From assembly GCA_011316305.1 (NCBI GenBank), contig SAUG01000072.1, positions 310,001-374,000 on the forward strand: a stretch of DNA of 64,000 nt. Reading direction: 5' to 3'. The stretch comes from Rusavskia elegans (taxonomy: Eukaryota > Ascomycota > Lecanoromycetes > Teloschistales > Teloschistaceae). Positions 23,484-35,939 of the stretch are shown in pieces (positions within the stretch are counted from its first letter, which is position 1; each line of letters opens with the position of its first letter). The notes below the pieces were generated by a model. It was not told where the DNA came from, ran no database searches, and saw only the letters and a program-made list of their open reading frames with translations. Position numbers and translations under genes: made by a program.

Positions 23484-26400
23484 ATGACAAGCATCTCTCA
23501 ACCCGTTCTACCACCACAGCCATCAAACAACGCACCCCAAACCGCCGCCGCCCAGCCGCAATCCAACCCGACGTCGCAAAGCGGGAGGACGCCGCCTCAG
23601 GCCGCCGGTACGGCACCACCCCCTGCCAGAAGTTACGCCAGCGCGACCAAGAAAAACTCATCGCCCACATCCGCGACGAATCTTTCAACCTCATCTTCAG
23701 CAGGAGGCGCTGGTCCGGCACAAAATGGCAAGACTGAATCAGCATCGACGGTGAATGGCAAGGGACCTATCACCCCTGCTGTTCCAGCTGTGGGGGGAGC
23801 GCCCACCATCGTCAATGGCAACACTGCCCCAATCCCTCCCTCTGGTCCAGCAGATCATGGTCGCAAGGCCTCAATCACCGTTACACCCGCAGGCACGTCA
23901 GTTTATCTTCCCAATGGAGATCAGGTTGGAGCGAAACCGCCAGGCGGGACCGCAATTAAATGGGGATCTTTGAACGCAGATGGCTCCCCCGCCCTGGCGA
24001 ATGCAATTCCTCATCCGTCACAATCCACAAACGCCTTGGCTGTGAATCCATCAACGAACCCACGTGTCACATCACCCGCCGCGTCCCCCTCTCCAATTCC
24101 ACAGCCGGCTGCGAGTGGTGGGAGACCACCGTCAACATTCCAAGGCCAGAACAATGCTATGAGCTTTGGAAGCATGCCCACTGGTGATGATCCAAATGTA
24201 AGTACACACAATCATGAGCTTAAACTCAGATCACTAAGACTGTACAAGCGCCAGATGCGGCCAGGTATGCCTCAATCGAGTTTGGGCCCAGGTCCGCAAT
24301 CTGCACACCTCCGCCGTGAGTCGTCACAATCTGCGCACAGTGAGTACGGTAATCCGGGAATGGGTCCGGGTGCGAATCGCGGTGGATATCCCCCGCAAGG
24401 CGGACGTGGCCGAGGAGGTTTCAATGGGCAATATCAGCAGCAGCAGCAAATGGCCTATAACCAAGGGCCCAACTTTAGAGCCCCAAGCCAGCCCCGTGGT
24501 GCTCCCAACGCGCCCTCGCCATACCCACCTAGACCGTCGCTCGCCGCCCCGTATTCAAATTCACCTCACCAAGCGAACAGGAGTCCTTCTCTAGCACCGT
24601 CGCAGCCCGTACAACACCCTCCGCAGCATCATCCACAGCCGGGTCAAATGCCCATGCCAAGCTCTTCTTACATGGCATATGGTCAATATGCGCCTCCTAT
24701 GGCGCAGTCACAAGTAAACCCTCAATCTTCTTCATATTCCTCTCACAACCCATCCCCTTCTACCAAGAAAGATTTTCCTTTCTACTCTTTGGACAAGCCG
24801 CGGGCTGTTCAACCCCTAGACTTGGCACCCAACACTGGTCATTTTGAGCAGTTTCTGACAGAAGTGAAACAGAACCAGCATGTCGTGGCTCCATACTACG
24901 ACCCATCAGTTTATACGGCTGCCTACTACCACCAGCAGCAAGTCATGTATCAGGGTGTCCCGCCCTACATGCAAGGCATGGCTCCAAGTTCTCCGCGCCC
25001 TCAGCAGCAAATTCCTCAAGGGCTTCAGCCGCAGTACGTTCAGGGACAATACAGTCATCCGTCGCAACCGCCTTCAATGTCTCGAACGTCATCCGCCATA
25101 TCCGTACCCGCCGAACGGCCTCCATCCAGCATGAGCAAGTCTCAGACTCCAATGCCGAATCCTGCAGCAAGCAATACGCCAATATCAAGTCGACCTACTA
25201 ACAGCCCAGCTCCAAAACCCGCATCAAGCTTTAAAATCCCCGCAAAGAAAGGCGCCATCATTGTTATCAGGGATCCGACTAGTGGCGCCGTCAAGAGTTT
25301 TGATAAGAAATCCCCATCTCCAGCTCCAGCAGCTCAGTCTCCAGCAATTGTGTCTAGCACTCCAACTCCCCCCCCACCACCTGCAAGTGTTACCGATGCT
25401 CAACATGGTAGGTCCGAAAGCAAGAGTGCGAAGACCAACGAGGAGAAGCGGATGGATATGAGAGATGCGATTGCCAGGAAACTCGAAGAAGATAAAGCTG
25501 TGGAAAGACGCAGGAAGGAGGAAGAAGAATCAAAAGCCTCAGCCGAGAAAAGAGAAGCTGAAGCGAAGCTGCTGATAGAGAAAGAAGAGGCGGAAGCTAA
25601 GGAGCTGGAAGCCGCCAAGGCCCAAATAGAAGCAGAAGCTGCGGCGTCAAAGGCGAAGGCTGAAGCTGAAGAAGCGGAAAAGGCCGCTGAACAAGCCAAG
25701 ATCGATGCCGACGAAGCAGAGCGGAAACAACGTGAACAAGATGAAGAGATTGCTCGGTTCGAGGCCGAGTTGGAGCGAAAAGAACTAGAAGCCGAGGAGC
25801 TTTATCAGAAAAAGAAGAAAGCCGAGGCAGAAGAGAAAGCTCGGAAAAAAGCTGAAGCTGCCAAGTCTGCTGATGAGGATATGAAGAGACAAGAGAGGGA
25901 AGCCGAAGAAGCGGAAGAAAACCGCTTGAGAGCCCTTGCAGAAGGCGAGGGCGACGCTTCCCAAAAGGAGAACAAGGATCTCTTTGCAGCACTCAAGAAG
26001 GATGGCGTTCTCACGCCTTCAAGCGCCACTCCTACAGTCGCGGAGACCCCTATTGAAAGTGGTACTCAGACGCCCGCATCAGAGGCCTCTGCTGCTCCAC
26101 CAAAGTCGCTCAACAGCAAGCAAAAGCCTGCAGCGCTAAAGCTTGAGACCACAAAGACTGTCGAGCCCCCACAGCCAAGCGCACAACTTCTCTCCCTTCG
26201 ATCAGCACGGATTCTGACTTCTCTCAATGACATATCATATCCCGCAGCAATCGCCTCACCAAATCCAGCCCTGAACACTACCGCTCCCATGGGTAAATTC
26301 AGATATGACAAGAACTTCCTTGTGCAGTTCCAGTCCGTGTTTGTGGAGAAGCCGTCCGAAGATTGGTCCAACAAGATCAAGGAGACATTGGGCGCTGGGG

Positions 26401-28504
26401 ATGAACCTGCATCGGCTCGTACAGGCTCAGCACGCCCTGGCGGATCGATGGGTTCGCGCGCCCCGTCCAAGACTGGTCCGGGCATGCCCCCAATGGGTGC
26501 CATGGGTAGCGGCGTGGGCGGTGGAATGGGTAGCTTCAATGCGCGACCACCTGTGCCGATGGGTAATACTTCTGAGGCCCGATTCAAAATGGCAACACAG
26601 CAGCTTGCGGGGGGCCAGCGCTCAATGCAAAATCCGTTGGCACCGTTCGTCGGAGCCGGTAGGCCTGGTGGGTTTCCAATGGGTGGACCACAGAAAATGG
26701 AGCGTGTTCCTTCATCCACCTCGATGGGACCACAACATTCACCTCGTGGCAACGCTAGCCAACGAGGTGGCTCTACAGGTCGTGCCAGTAAAGGTGGCCG
26801 TACTCGTGAGAACGATAAGGACGCAAAGTCAATGCCGCTCACGGCAGGCTCCACATTGAAGCCTATCGAAACCAGTGAGAAAGGTTGGAAGCCCTTATCC
26901 GTTGGATCCAATGCCTTTGGAATGGCTGGTCCTGCTCCCGGCGGCGACGGTCACATGGCACCTGATGTCGTGCAGCGAAAGGTCAAGTCGAATCTCAACA
27001 AGATGACGCCCAATAACTTTGACAAGATATCGGATCAGGTCCTCGCCATTGCGTCGCAATCCAAGGATGAGACTGACGGACGAACACTTCGGCAAGTCAT
27101 CCAGCTCACGTTTGAGAAAGCCACGGATGAAGCACATTGGGCCGAGATGTATGCTCAATTCTGCAAACGTATGCTTGAGTCAATGAGCGCCGAGATCCGG
27201 GATGAGAGCATTATCGATAAAAAGGGCGTGGTCACTGGCGGTGCCTTGTTCCGCAAATACTTGCTCACTCGCTGTCAGACCGAATTCGAACAAGGCTGGA
27301 AAGTCAATCTACCAGACAAACCGGAAGGAGAATCGGAAGAAGCAGTAATGCTGTCCGATGAATACTACAAAGCTGCCGCCGCCAAGCGACGCGGCCTCGG
27401 ACTGGTCAGATTTATTGGTGAGCTCTACAAGCTGAATATGTTGACAGAACGGATCATGCACGAGTGTGTCAAGAAACTTGTGGACTACGAGGGCACGCCG
27501 GATGAGGCCGAAGTCGAATCACTCACAAGCTTGCTCAAGACCATCGGTTCCAATCTCGACAGCTCGGAGAAGGGCCATCAATTGATGGACATCTACTTCA
27601 ACCGGATACAAGTCATGATCGACGCGCCGAACCTGGCGAGTCGACTGAAGTTCATGCTCATGGTACGTGCACTGGTTGTAATCATAACGAGATTGATGCT
27701 CATTTCTGTTTAGGACATTAGCGATATGCGCAAAAAGAACTGGAAGTCTACCAAAGCGGGAGCACTCAAAGGTCCTGCAACTCTAGATCAGGTCCGAGCA
27801 GATGTATGTTATGATGGTTTGCGACTCCGTGGCCATCCTATTGACCTTTTGAACAGGCTGTCGAAGCGGAACGCCAGAAAGATCTCCAACGTCAAGCTGA
27901 CGCTGGAGCACGCCGAGGCGGAGGCGGTGGCGGCGGTGGTGGACGTGCGCAAATGGGCCGTGGTGATGCTCGCCAATTCTCTGGGGGCGGTCAATTCGGC
28001 ATGATGCCACCGCCTGACTACCGAGGAAACACTGTCGGCATGGACGACCTTCGAAGACTTGGCCGCGGAGGATCTCGACAAGCCTCATCAACAGGTGCTA
28101 CGGTGCTTGGCCCTCCTTCCATGTTTGGTCCACGAGGATCCAACACTCGGAAACCATTGGGAGCGGCTGGCATGGGCAAGGCCAGTGAAGATTCCGGTGC
28201 CTCGAGTCGGACAGGCACTCCTCCAGCGCAGAAGGAAAAGAAGGAGAAAGAGGAAAAGGAGGCGGCTGCTAAGAACGCAAATGCTTTTAGGTGAGTGGAA
28301 TTTCCGACTGATCCGCATGCTGTTAGCTAACAGAATCTCAGCGCTCTCGAAGGACTGGATAATGCTGGCGAGCCTGCGGATGCCGCTTCACCTCCCTCTG
28401 CTGCCTCCTCGCCCCCAACGTCAAAGCCAAGTCTTGCACAACGTCAGAGGTCGAAATCGCCACTTGGCCAGAAGGACGACAAGGCCGAGGGAGAAGCCTC
28501 ATAG
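23484..28504 (+). CDS. eIF4G: Translation initiation factor eIF4G
   Basis: Five exons (introns 24198-24254, 27663-27713, 27804-27856 and 28291-28341) give 1602 aa. eIF4G scaffolds eIF4E, eIF4A and PABP at the mRNA cap. The start MTSISQPVLPPQ precedes an ASATKK block (about 48), long Pro/Gln/Ser-rich disorder, and a Glu/Ala/Lys coiled coil (about 720-890). The eIF4E-binding motif YDKNFLV (Y-x4-L-hydrophobic, about 922) is present, then Gly/Arg-rich sequence and a MIF4G domain from NKMTPNNFDKISDQVL. The C-terminal tail is RGG-like and Ser/Pro-rich, with no MA3 domain, as in other fungal eIF4G. Intron 1 is 57 bp and stop-free, so retention would keep the frame. Confidence 0.96.
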
Positions 28505-29124
28505 CTCTGAAGGTCCAGCAACCGTACCGGGAGTTATCGATCGCCTCGCACTCCAGCAATATCTACAGCATAATCCTTTCCTTGAGTACGTCCAGCATCT
28601 GCGTGCGAAGATGTTCACTTAGACCATGTGTTATAAAAGTCGGCTTCATATCATTCCGTCGGGCGTTGGGGAAAAGGAGGGATCTCGAGCTTCAGGACGA
28701 GGCTTTTCCGTCAAGCGCCGAGGAGAGGACAGAAGGGAATCTGCCGGCTCATTCTTGCTTTTGCATAATCATCATCATTTATGCCTTTCCCTTTCCTCAT
28801 TCCTCTGTTCTCAACAAAACTTTGGTATTCGGGAGCATGCATTATCACCTTGTGTTTTGTTCCTTCTTCCTTTTTTTACACTTGAACGTGAACTCTCTGA
28901 GCGGGGCTGGCTCTGTAAGGGATGGAATGGAATGGAGGAAATCAAAACTCCGGAAGATCTTTTTTTAATTTGGTGGTTTTTCCTTTCTGAGGGGAAGGTG
29001 GAGGGTGGAGGGTGAAGGAGAGAGTTCCAGTTGAGTGAGTGAGTGCTGAGGTGGTGGTGGGATAAGATGTCCTTGTAGATAAATACCCGAATGAGAGAGA
29101 TTCCTACTGCTTTTAATTATTTGC
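28505..29124. other. eIF4G 3' flank
   Basis: T-rich 3'-UTR-like sequence after the eIF4G stop. No gene is seen. A tandem repeat begins at 29125. Confidence 0.5.
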
Positions 29125-29575
29125 TATCTTGTATCTGTCTATAATGAAATGGGTTGTATGTCAGGTTTTTCTGTCAGGACTTCCGTGACTGGACTGTGAA
29201 TAAAATGACATCCTTTCTTGTGATATCGATGGAGATTAATCGCAAAAAGGGGCGTACGGCAGTCGGTACCTCGATATCGGGTTTCGTTATTACGAGGTCA
29301 CTATGCAGCTGCCAGCGTATTTCTTTTGAAGTTATAAGCGTGATACCAATCTACATAGACCTTTAAACCTTCTGTATCTTGTGCCTGTCTATCCTGTAGT
29401 TGCATGCCCATGATTTGAGTTGGATATTCAGGACTTGGCTGGTGAAAAGAATGATACCTCTCTTGTGATATCGATGAAGATTTAATCGAACGTACAGCAG
29501 TAGGTACCTCGATTCAAGACTTTCATTCTTGAGAGGTTACTCCGGATACCGTTCCCTTAAAAACCTGTAGCATTT
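29125..29575. repeat. Diverged tandem duplication, unit about 245-250 bp
   Basis: Two direct copies, about 29125-29365 and 29375-29575. Shared landmarks in order: TATCTTG..CTGTCTAT; CAGGACTT; CTCTTGTGATATCGATG or TTCTTGTGATATCGATG; CGTAC.GCAGT.GGTACCTCGAT; GAGGT.ACT. No coding capacity is evident. It lies between the eIF4G and USP 3' ends. Confidence 0.75.
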
Positions 29576-29728
29576 CCAATGATAAACATAAAGGCACGGA
29601 ATAGCGTCAAGAGTATAGAGTAAATTCATTTCCATTTCCATTTCCATTCACACAAAGCATCGTACAACTTATATACGTCTCCCCTTGCTCCTCAAAAGGA
29701 AGAATCAACCCTCGACTCACAAACTAAA

Positions 29729-31365
29729 TCATCCACCGGCGCTCTTCCTCCTCTTCTCCGGAAACACAAACCTCTTCGCCCCTTTCCTCTCCCCTCCTCC
29801 TCCCCCACTAACACCACCATGACTCATCGTCCTCCCCCTTCCCCTCATCTCCTCACTCTTCTCCTCAACCTCCTCATTACCAACATCATCATTCTCCTCC
29901 TCCTCCTCCTCCTCCTCCTCACTCATCGCCGGACTATCCAACGGTTCCATCTCGGGACTATTCCCTCCACTCACCACATACGCTCCCGTCGGACTCGGGC
30001 TATCATTGCCTATGCTAGTCGCGTTTGTATTCCCGCTGTGCGTTCGAGCCAACGGCGCGCCTTCATCCTCCGGGGCCGGCGTAGGTCTCCTTGACCCTTC
30101 CAATCGAGACAGAGACCGCGGAATCCCGATCGCGGCGGCGACGGCCTGGGCTTCTTTCTCCGTGGCGCCATTGGCGGCACCCGCGATTTGGATATGTTGT
30201 TCCATTTCGTTGTGGTTGGTCTGCAGGACTTGAGTACTACCTCTGGCGCCGCTGAGGTGGAGCACACCCCGGTAGTTGCGGCGTTTTTCGTCGGCGAGCC
30301 GTTTTGCTTTTTTGGCGAGGCGTTTTTTGTTCGGGCGGACGACGATGCAGGGGACGGGGGAGTTTTGGAGGCAGTAGCGGGAGACGGAGCCCGTGACGAA
30401 GGAGGACATGCCGCCGGGGGATTTGCCTTTGGTGCCGACGATTAGGCAGGCAGGGGCGTAGACGGAGATCTGGGGTGGGCTGTCAGATTGATGTGTGCTG
30501 TCGATGGTTGATGGATGTAAAAAATGACTAAATCGGTAGGTTGATGGGGGGAGAAAAGACATACCATGCGTTGGAAGACTTCGGGTACCTTCCCCACGGC
30601 AAATTCGATAGCCAGAACTATAGCCTTTTCCTTCTCATCCTCTCTGTCTTTGTTCTTGTTCTTGATCTTCTCTAACAATTGCTCGGCTTCCTTCTTGTAG
30701 GCGCCATTGCGCAGGCTGGAGTCGCTGGCGAACTTGCTGTCTTTGTCGACTACGCGCAAGCATATGATCTCATCCCCATCTTCCACTAATTCCTCAATGA
30801 GCCACTCTATGGCGTCGTAGGAGTAGTCATTGTCGTCAGTGCCGCAGAGAAAGGTTCGCGATCGTTGGGTGTATTGATAGTCCTTGTGTTTGGTGGCTAT
30901 GTGGAAAGAGTAATCGGTTGCATCGCGGTTGTCGAAGGTGTTGAAGGAGACTCGGCGCTCGTATTTTCTTGGACGATGTTAGTATCAGAGGCGCACGGCA
31001 TCTACCAATGATGGTGACAAATAGTGAAAAGGCCGTTCCACTTACGATGGTGGTGGAGGAGAACTCAGTCTCCTCTGGACCATGGGTAGTCGAGCCTTGG
31101 GACTGCCCGTCGGCTTCGGACTTGAGGTGCGATCGTCTTCGCCCGTCCTTGAAGCAGGCGCAAACTGCACCGACGGACGTCTTCCATCGCTGGCACCGGC
31201 GAACGCGAGCTTTGGTCTGAATGGGATGGTTTTTGGGTCGGCATTCTCGACGCCCAGAGTGTCCTGGCTCGCGGGTGAAAGCGACGACGGATGGATCGGT
31301 GGTTGCGGTGGGGCATGGGACGTGGACCGAGGGGAGGGAGTTGATGTGGGGGACGGCGATGGCAT
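29729..31365 (-). CDS. Universal stress protein (UspA-domain) family
   Basis: Three exons (introns 30968-31045 and 30470-30564) give 487 aa. A Pro/Ser-rich N terminus (about 1-105) leads into a UspA alpha/beta domain: RTFLCGTDDNDYSYDAIEWL, EDGDEIICLRVVD, then the C-terminal nucleotide-loop pattern ACLIVGTKGKSPGGMSSFVTG with SRYCLQNSPVPCIVVRP, a good match to the G-2x-G-9x-G(S/T) ATP-binding signature. The tail (about 300-487) is low-complexity with a run of nine Glu and a basic end (FVFPEKRRKSAGG). Fungal members of this type are large and function in stress responses that are poorly defined. Splice acceptor of intron 1 is AAG, weaker than usual. Confidence 0.93.
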
Positions 31366-32312
31366 GTTCGAGTAGGATGTAGCCCTATTATCCAGGGCGC
31401 TGGAACGAGACAGGGATTATGGAGCTTAGTGGGATGAGAAGGCCGTATGTGATACGGGGAACGGATGAGGGTTGGGTCTTGGGATCAAGTGATTCCGATA
31501 GCCGGACGATAATAACAATGAGTGTCATTATTCTACTCTGGTCTTGTGCGGTGATGACGATATCATTTACGGAGTTCGCTCTTTGTCGAAGTGGGGAAAT
31601 CATACTCCAGGCTACCAACAATGCCAATACTCTTGGACTTGGGGACTAGGTCCTCTCTGCTGCGAGTGTGGTCGTCCGCAGCAAACAATCGACTTGGCAT
31701 TATTATTGTAGTTCTATGATTGTGTGGGTGCTGCCTAAAAGCATGTTCGCTTGCAAGCGACATCCGATAAAACTGGGAAGCAAGCCCAAGCCCTGCATAA
31801 ACCCGTCGGAGATTGCAGGCATAATTCACCGTATTCGGACTGAAATCATGCCGATGAATTTGTCTGCGGGATGATCGCAGACGCCCACGTGGAGACAGGG
31901 ATCATCGCTCCGGCAGTCCCGAAAAGGGTGATGTGACGCGACGAGTGACTCAAACGAATCCGCCATGGATGAAAACAGTCATTCGCTAGAAGACAGGTCC
32001 ATGCATAGATGGAGTCACTAATAGTTCTCACGTTGTACCAGGCACAAGCACATTGCAAGCGATGGAAATGTAGAGTAATTTGACATTTTTGATATTTCCT
32101 AGTCTCGACCTCTTACTGAGGGAGAACCAAACCACTGAGTAGAGGAGTATCCATTTGTGACCATCTCCCAAATATGACTTTTCCCAAGCCATCTTCCAAA
32201 AGGAAAAGCAAACTTGCATGCGGAACGCTCAACGCTCGCTATGGGTATCTCAATCGCTATCGTAGAAGCAAACATAAAACCATCCCAATCATGTCCAGAC
32301 CCGCGGGACTGC
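31366..32312. other. Intergenic region
   Basis: Promoter side of the universal stress gene and 3' side of the acidic hypothetical gene. Short frames only; no recognisable gene or RNA. Confidence 0.55.
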
Positions 32313-33146
32313 CTAAAAGGCAGAGACGTGGGGTGCTTGTTGCCGCCGAGGGATAAAGAATCCCTCCTCGAAGAATGATGTTTGTTCTTCGACTGATGTG
32401 ATGGCTTCGTGTTTGGGTTGGTAGGAGTCGGTCGTGGCGATGGCTTGTCGTTGCTTTTCTGAGAAGGCGTCGAGGGGGAGGTCGGGTTGCGGTGGTGATG
32501 GAGGCATGTCATCGTCGGATTCCGAGTCGGACTCATGGAGGAGCTCGGGTGGTTGGTTGGAGTTTGTACGGGTGAGGGCGAGTTCTTCGTCGTTGTCCTC
32601 GTCGTCCGTCATCTCCTCATCGGAGTCCTCCTCGATTGTCACTATGGGGGTTGGTGCAACTTCTTGCCGTAGACGGCGGGCTGGGATCTGGGGGATTTGT
32701 TCGACCTCGTCGTCGGAGTCGGACTCGTTGTCGGAATACTCATCGTCGTCTTCAATGGCTTCCTCGATGCTGTCGGCCCATTGGATGTGACGAGGTGACT
32801 CGGAAGCTTTGGTTGCTCCCTTGACGGTCTGATTGAACCAGCTCTCCTGCTCCCGCTCGGCATTGGCAAGATCGAGCATCAGACCGTCGAGAAGGTTGGC
32901 GTGGCCGACCAGGCGGCGGAGGTTGTGGTCGGCCTGGGCAGCCTCCTTGGAGAGCTTGCCCCGGGCGGTGTGGGCCAAGTAGTAAGTTTGAGTAAGGCTC
33001 ATCTTCTGCTTCTTCTGGGGTGGTGATGGTATTGTCTTTCGAACAATGGCTGATGTCTCGATGGATGAGGGGGGGACGGAATTCCTGAGGATGGAAGGCA
33101 TCTTTAACAATGAAGTGGAGAGAATGGACTTTGGTGAGTCAGGCAC
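32313..33146 (-). CDS. Acidic conserved hypothetical protein, 277 aa
   Basis: A single uninterrupted frame. Residues about 49-110 form a compact, probably helical block (SLTQTYYLAHTARGKLSKEA; LRRLVGHANLLDGLMLDLAN; EREQESWFNQTV), which looks like the conserved part. The rest is disordered and strongly acidic (EDDDEYSDNESDSDDEVEQ; EEDSDEEMTDDEDNDEE), ending in TSFFEEGFFIPRRQQ. I recognise it only as a conserved ascomycete protein of unknown function. The true start may be the internal Met at MPSILRNSVPP (residue 16) or MSLTQTYYL (residue 49). No signal peptide or membrane segment. Confidence 0.75.
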   Translation of the reverse strand: MPDSPKSILSTSLLKMPSILRNSVPPSSIETSAIVRKTIPSPPQKKQKMSLTQTYYLAHTARGKLSKEAAQADHNLRRLVGHANLLDGLMLDLANAEREQESWFNQTVKGATKASESPRHIQWADSIEEAIEDDDEYSDNESDSDDEVEQIPQIPARRLRQEVAPTPIVTIEEDSDEEMTDDEDNDEELALTRTNSNQPPELLHESDSESDDDMPPSPPQPDLPLDAFSEKQRQAIATTDSYQPKHEAITSVEEQTSFFEEGFFIPRRQQAPHVSAF

Positions 33147-35939
33147 CCGGATGACGAGTCCTAGGCAGTCAAATGGCTGCCAGAAGCGGTCTGGTTGACG
33201 AGGCTAGTGCGTATGGGGATAACACGAGCCCGGTAAGAGAAGGTTTGAATCGAACTGGAGGGATGTGGGATTGAGGTTGAATGTCTTGCAAGCTGAGTTC
33301 ATGTGGGTGAGTTTCAGAGTGCTTGTGTTTGAGAGGTGGGAAGATCATGGTGGATGAGGATACTTATGTTACAGCAAGCAGTGCCGTGCTGCTTACGGAG
33401 ATGACATGTTCCGACGGCCCCAGCTTGCCCGACCGCACCCCTGTCGTCCCTCGCTTTCGGACCAAATGCATCCATCTGCGATTGGTCGATTGCATAGGCT
33501 GGAAGCGGATTTAACAAGCCTCTACTCTAGGGCCGTGTGTCTCTGTTCCTCGTTCCTCGTTCCTCGTACGGATTACGAATCGTTCCCAGGCTGACTCACC
33601 GCTGTCGAAGCCAAATTCTTCCAAGCCACCGAATGGATCACTGCGGACGAATTATTAAAACCAGACAACTTTCCGCGCCTACCAACCGCAAAAGCAGTAT
33701 GACGAGTACACGATTGCAGGTGCCTTGGTCACCGCTTGGTGACTACAATGTTACGCCCTGCATCTCCTCTCTCTTCGCGGCATCACGACATGAGCATCAT
33801 CATCGCATCTGTGTGATTCACCGATATGTAATCTGGATATCGACTCATCAGGACACTGCATTGTTCTTACGGCCAGTCGGCACAGAAGCTGCAAGTGGTG
33901 TTGGATTGCTAATGCACGGGGCCTAAGACCTCCATCGTACCTTTTACTTGATCCGGGAAACCCATGGATCGTGATGACCAGTTGATTCAAATGTCAAATC
34001 ATGACCGCCAGACCATCCGCCAAACACAATTCAGTTTAGTGGTACAATTTGTTGCAGCCTACCTTGGACGGGGATGGATTGCGACCTTGGAACGCGTCGC
34101 CCCGCACAAGCTTACAAATGCACAGCCAGTCTTCTCGGGTAGTTCGTCGTACCGCCCAGCCCAGCAGTATGATTTGCCAATTGACTTCCAGGGAGCAATA
34201 TTTGTTATCAAACCGCGGTCTGCACGATTTGGGGGTTGCAACAAGGGACAGCAACCCCACGACGTGCAATGCACCGCATTTCCTTGTTGGGGAAGTTCAG
34301 GCGCTGTACAGCAACGGTGAGCCTTACAATTGTCACAGCCTCCTGCACGATGCACATAGTGCCGCCCCTGAGAATTCTTCTAGAAGGATTATTAAGGAGC
34401 GGTGAAGCCATGAGTGCTGCCTGCCCTGCTGCAGCGGCACATGGCATGCTCGTACAGTCAGCCACAAATACCACCCAAGGTGCCTCTTGCAACGTAACGC
34501 ACAAATCGAAGATGACTTCTCCTTCATCTACCGTGACAACTATCGTCAATTGACGTGCTGCTTGTCAAGTCGTCTGTCGTTCATGACATCAACCATAATT
34601 GCATAAGAATGCCGAACGGACCAAAGCCCGGCCGAGCGCATTTAACGGACAAAGTTGTTCGGCTCCGAGCAGTCCACGTTCGTTCCAAGATGCTAGTGCT
34701 CGCGTCAAGTGCCCCGTTCGGTACGATTAGCGAACAAGCTAGCACCAACCCGGCTTATCTTATGTCCGACCAACCGATCCAGCAACGTCGTATCGTCATG
34801 TTTTTTTGAATAATAATGAACAGAGCTACCTCCGACTCTGATGATTAGATCCAATGGAAGTTACTGCTTTACGAGCTAGCCAGGGTGTTTCTCCTTCAGC
34901 TCTCAGGGCCGATCCGGCTGCCTGGCAAGGCGGGATGCTGACACGGACTCGTCAAGCCCTACCGTCCAGCGAAGGATTCAGCTCACCACTATACAGCACA
35001 TCAATTGGCTGTCCCCTTGTCAAATCACTCGCCGAGCCACGTTTCGGCGTGACCGACAGACTGGTAAGCCCTTGTCTAATACCAATTGTGAGAATCAAGC
35101 AATCCACTGCCACGTGCTTACCCCTACTCGGGATATTGCAGCGATCGTTAGAATACGTGGATGTTGTTTCCCGGCTTGACCCGTTTCGTTCTTCCTGCCT
35201 TCCATTATTTCGCGGATGGTATTGAAACCCGCTTCTGCGCATGGGAACACCCTAGGCATCCTGTGATGGATCTCACTCATTTACGGACATGTGTCTCCTT
35301 CTCAGCTTATGGTAATGTCTCCGTTGACCAATAGGATTTCCGAGGAGTAGCTTGACGAGCAAAGTTACAACCCAGCCTTTTGCCGATGCTCAACGGTTGC
35401 ATATGCGTTCACTGTGTGAATAGGGGGTCCTCGCAGATGGAGAAATTCACCACCGCCACGCCCCGGCCTCCATTAGGGTTTGGCACATCTGGCACACTTA
35501 TACTGTGAAAAATGGCACCAAAGACGATATCATACCAAGACGAAGGCAGCACGGATGGATATCAAATCCTTCCATGTCGAAGACAAGTATTATGACCAAG
35601 TAGCGTTGGTTTCATCCCTCTCTCTGTCAGCTAGCATCTACCCTCGACCCTGCCAGTCAATCGGTCCCCTCGCTAGAGTCACTTGTATACTTACATCTAC
35701 ACCTATCAGCCAAGCAATCGATAGAACAATATCTTTCATCGAGGTAATGATTGTTATATATCTCTTATTGCGATTGGTCTGTGAGATGACGTGACATTGA
35801 TATGACATGACACAACGGGTCTAGTATGGGGATTCCACTCGAGAGTGGTTGCCGGATTCCAAATGACGAAGTCAAGAGACTCCCTACTATTTCCTACCCT
35901 CAGAACTTAACAGACTACATTACTCAGCAAAGCATTTAC
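33147..35939. other. Gene-poor region
   Basis: About 2.8 kb with no gene I can support; all open frames are short and mutually overlapping on both strands. It contains a TTCCTCG triple repeat near 33545-33567 and dispersed repeat copy B1 at 35671-35781. It could be decayed transposon or gene remnants, but no domain is legible. Confidence 0.5.
35671..35781. repeat. Dispersed repeat family B, copy 1 (A/T-shifted)
   Basis: 111 bp collinear with 51002-51111. The core GCAATCGATAGAAC and TTGCGATTGGTCTG blocks are identical. In the 68-bp core I count about twelve transitions, one transversion and one 1-bp gap, and eleven of the twelve transitions leave A or T in this copy, a repeat-induced point mutation pattern. 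Confidence 0.8.

Noticed and set aside
33241..33260. GGTTTGAATCGAACT, resembling a tRNA B box
   Set aside because: No matching A box or cloverleaf could be built around it on either strand.
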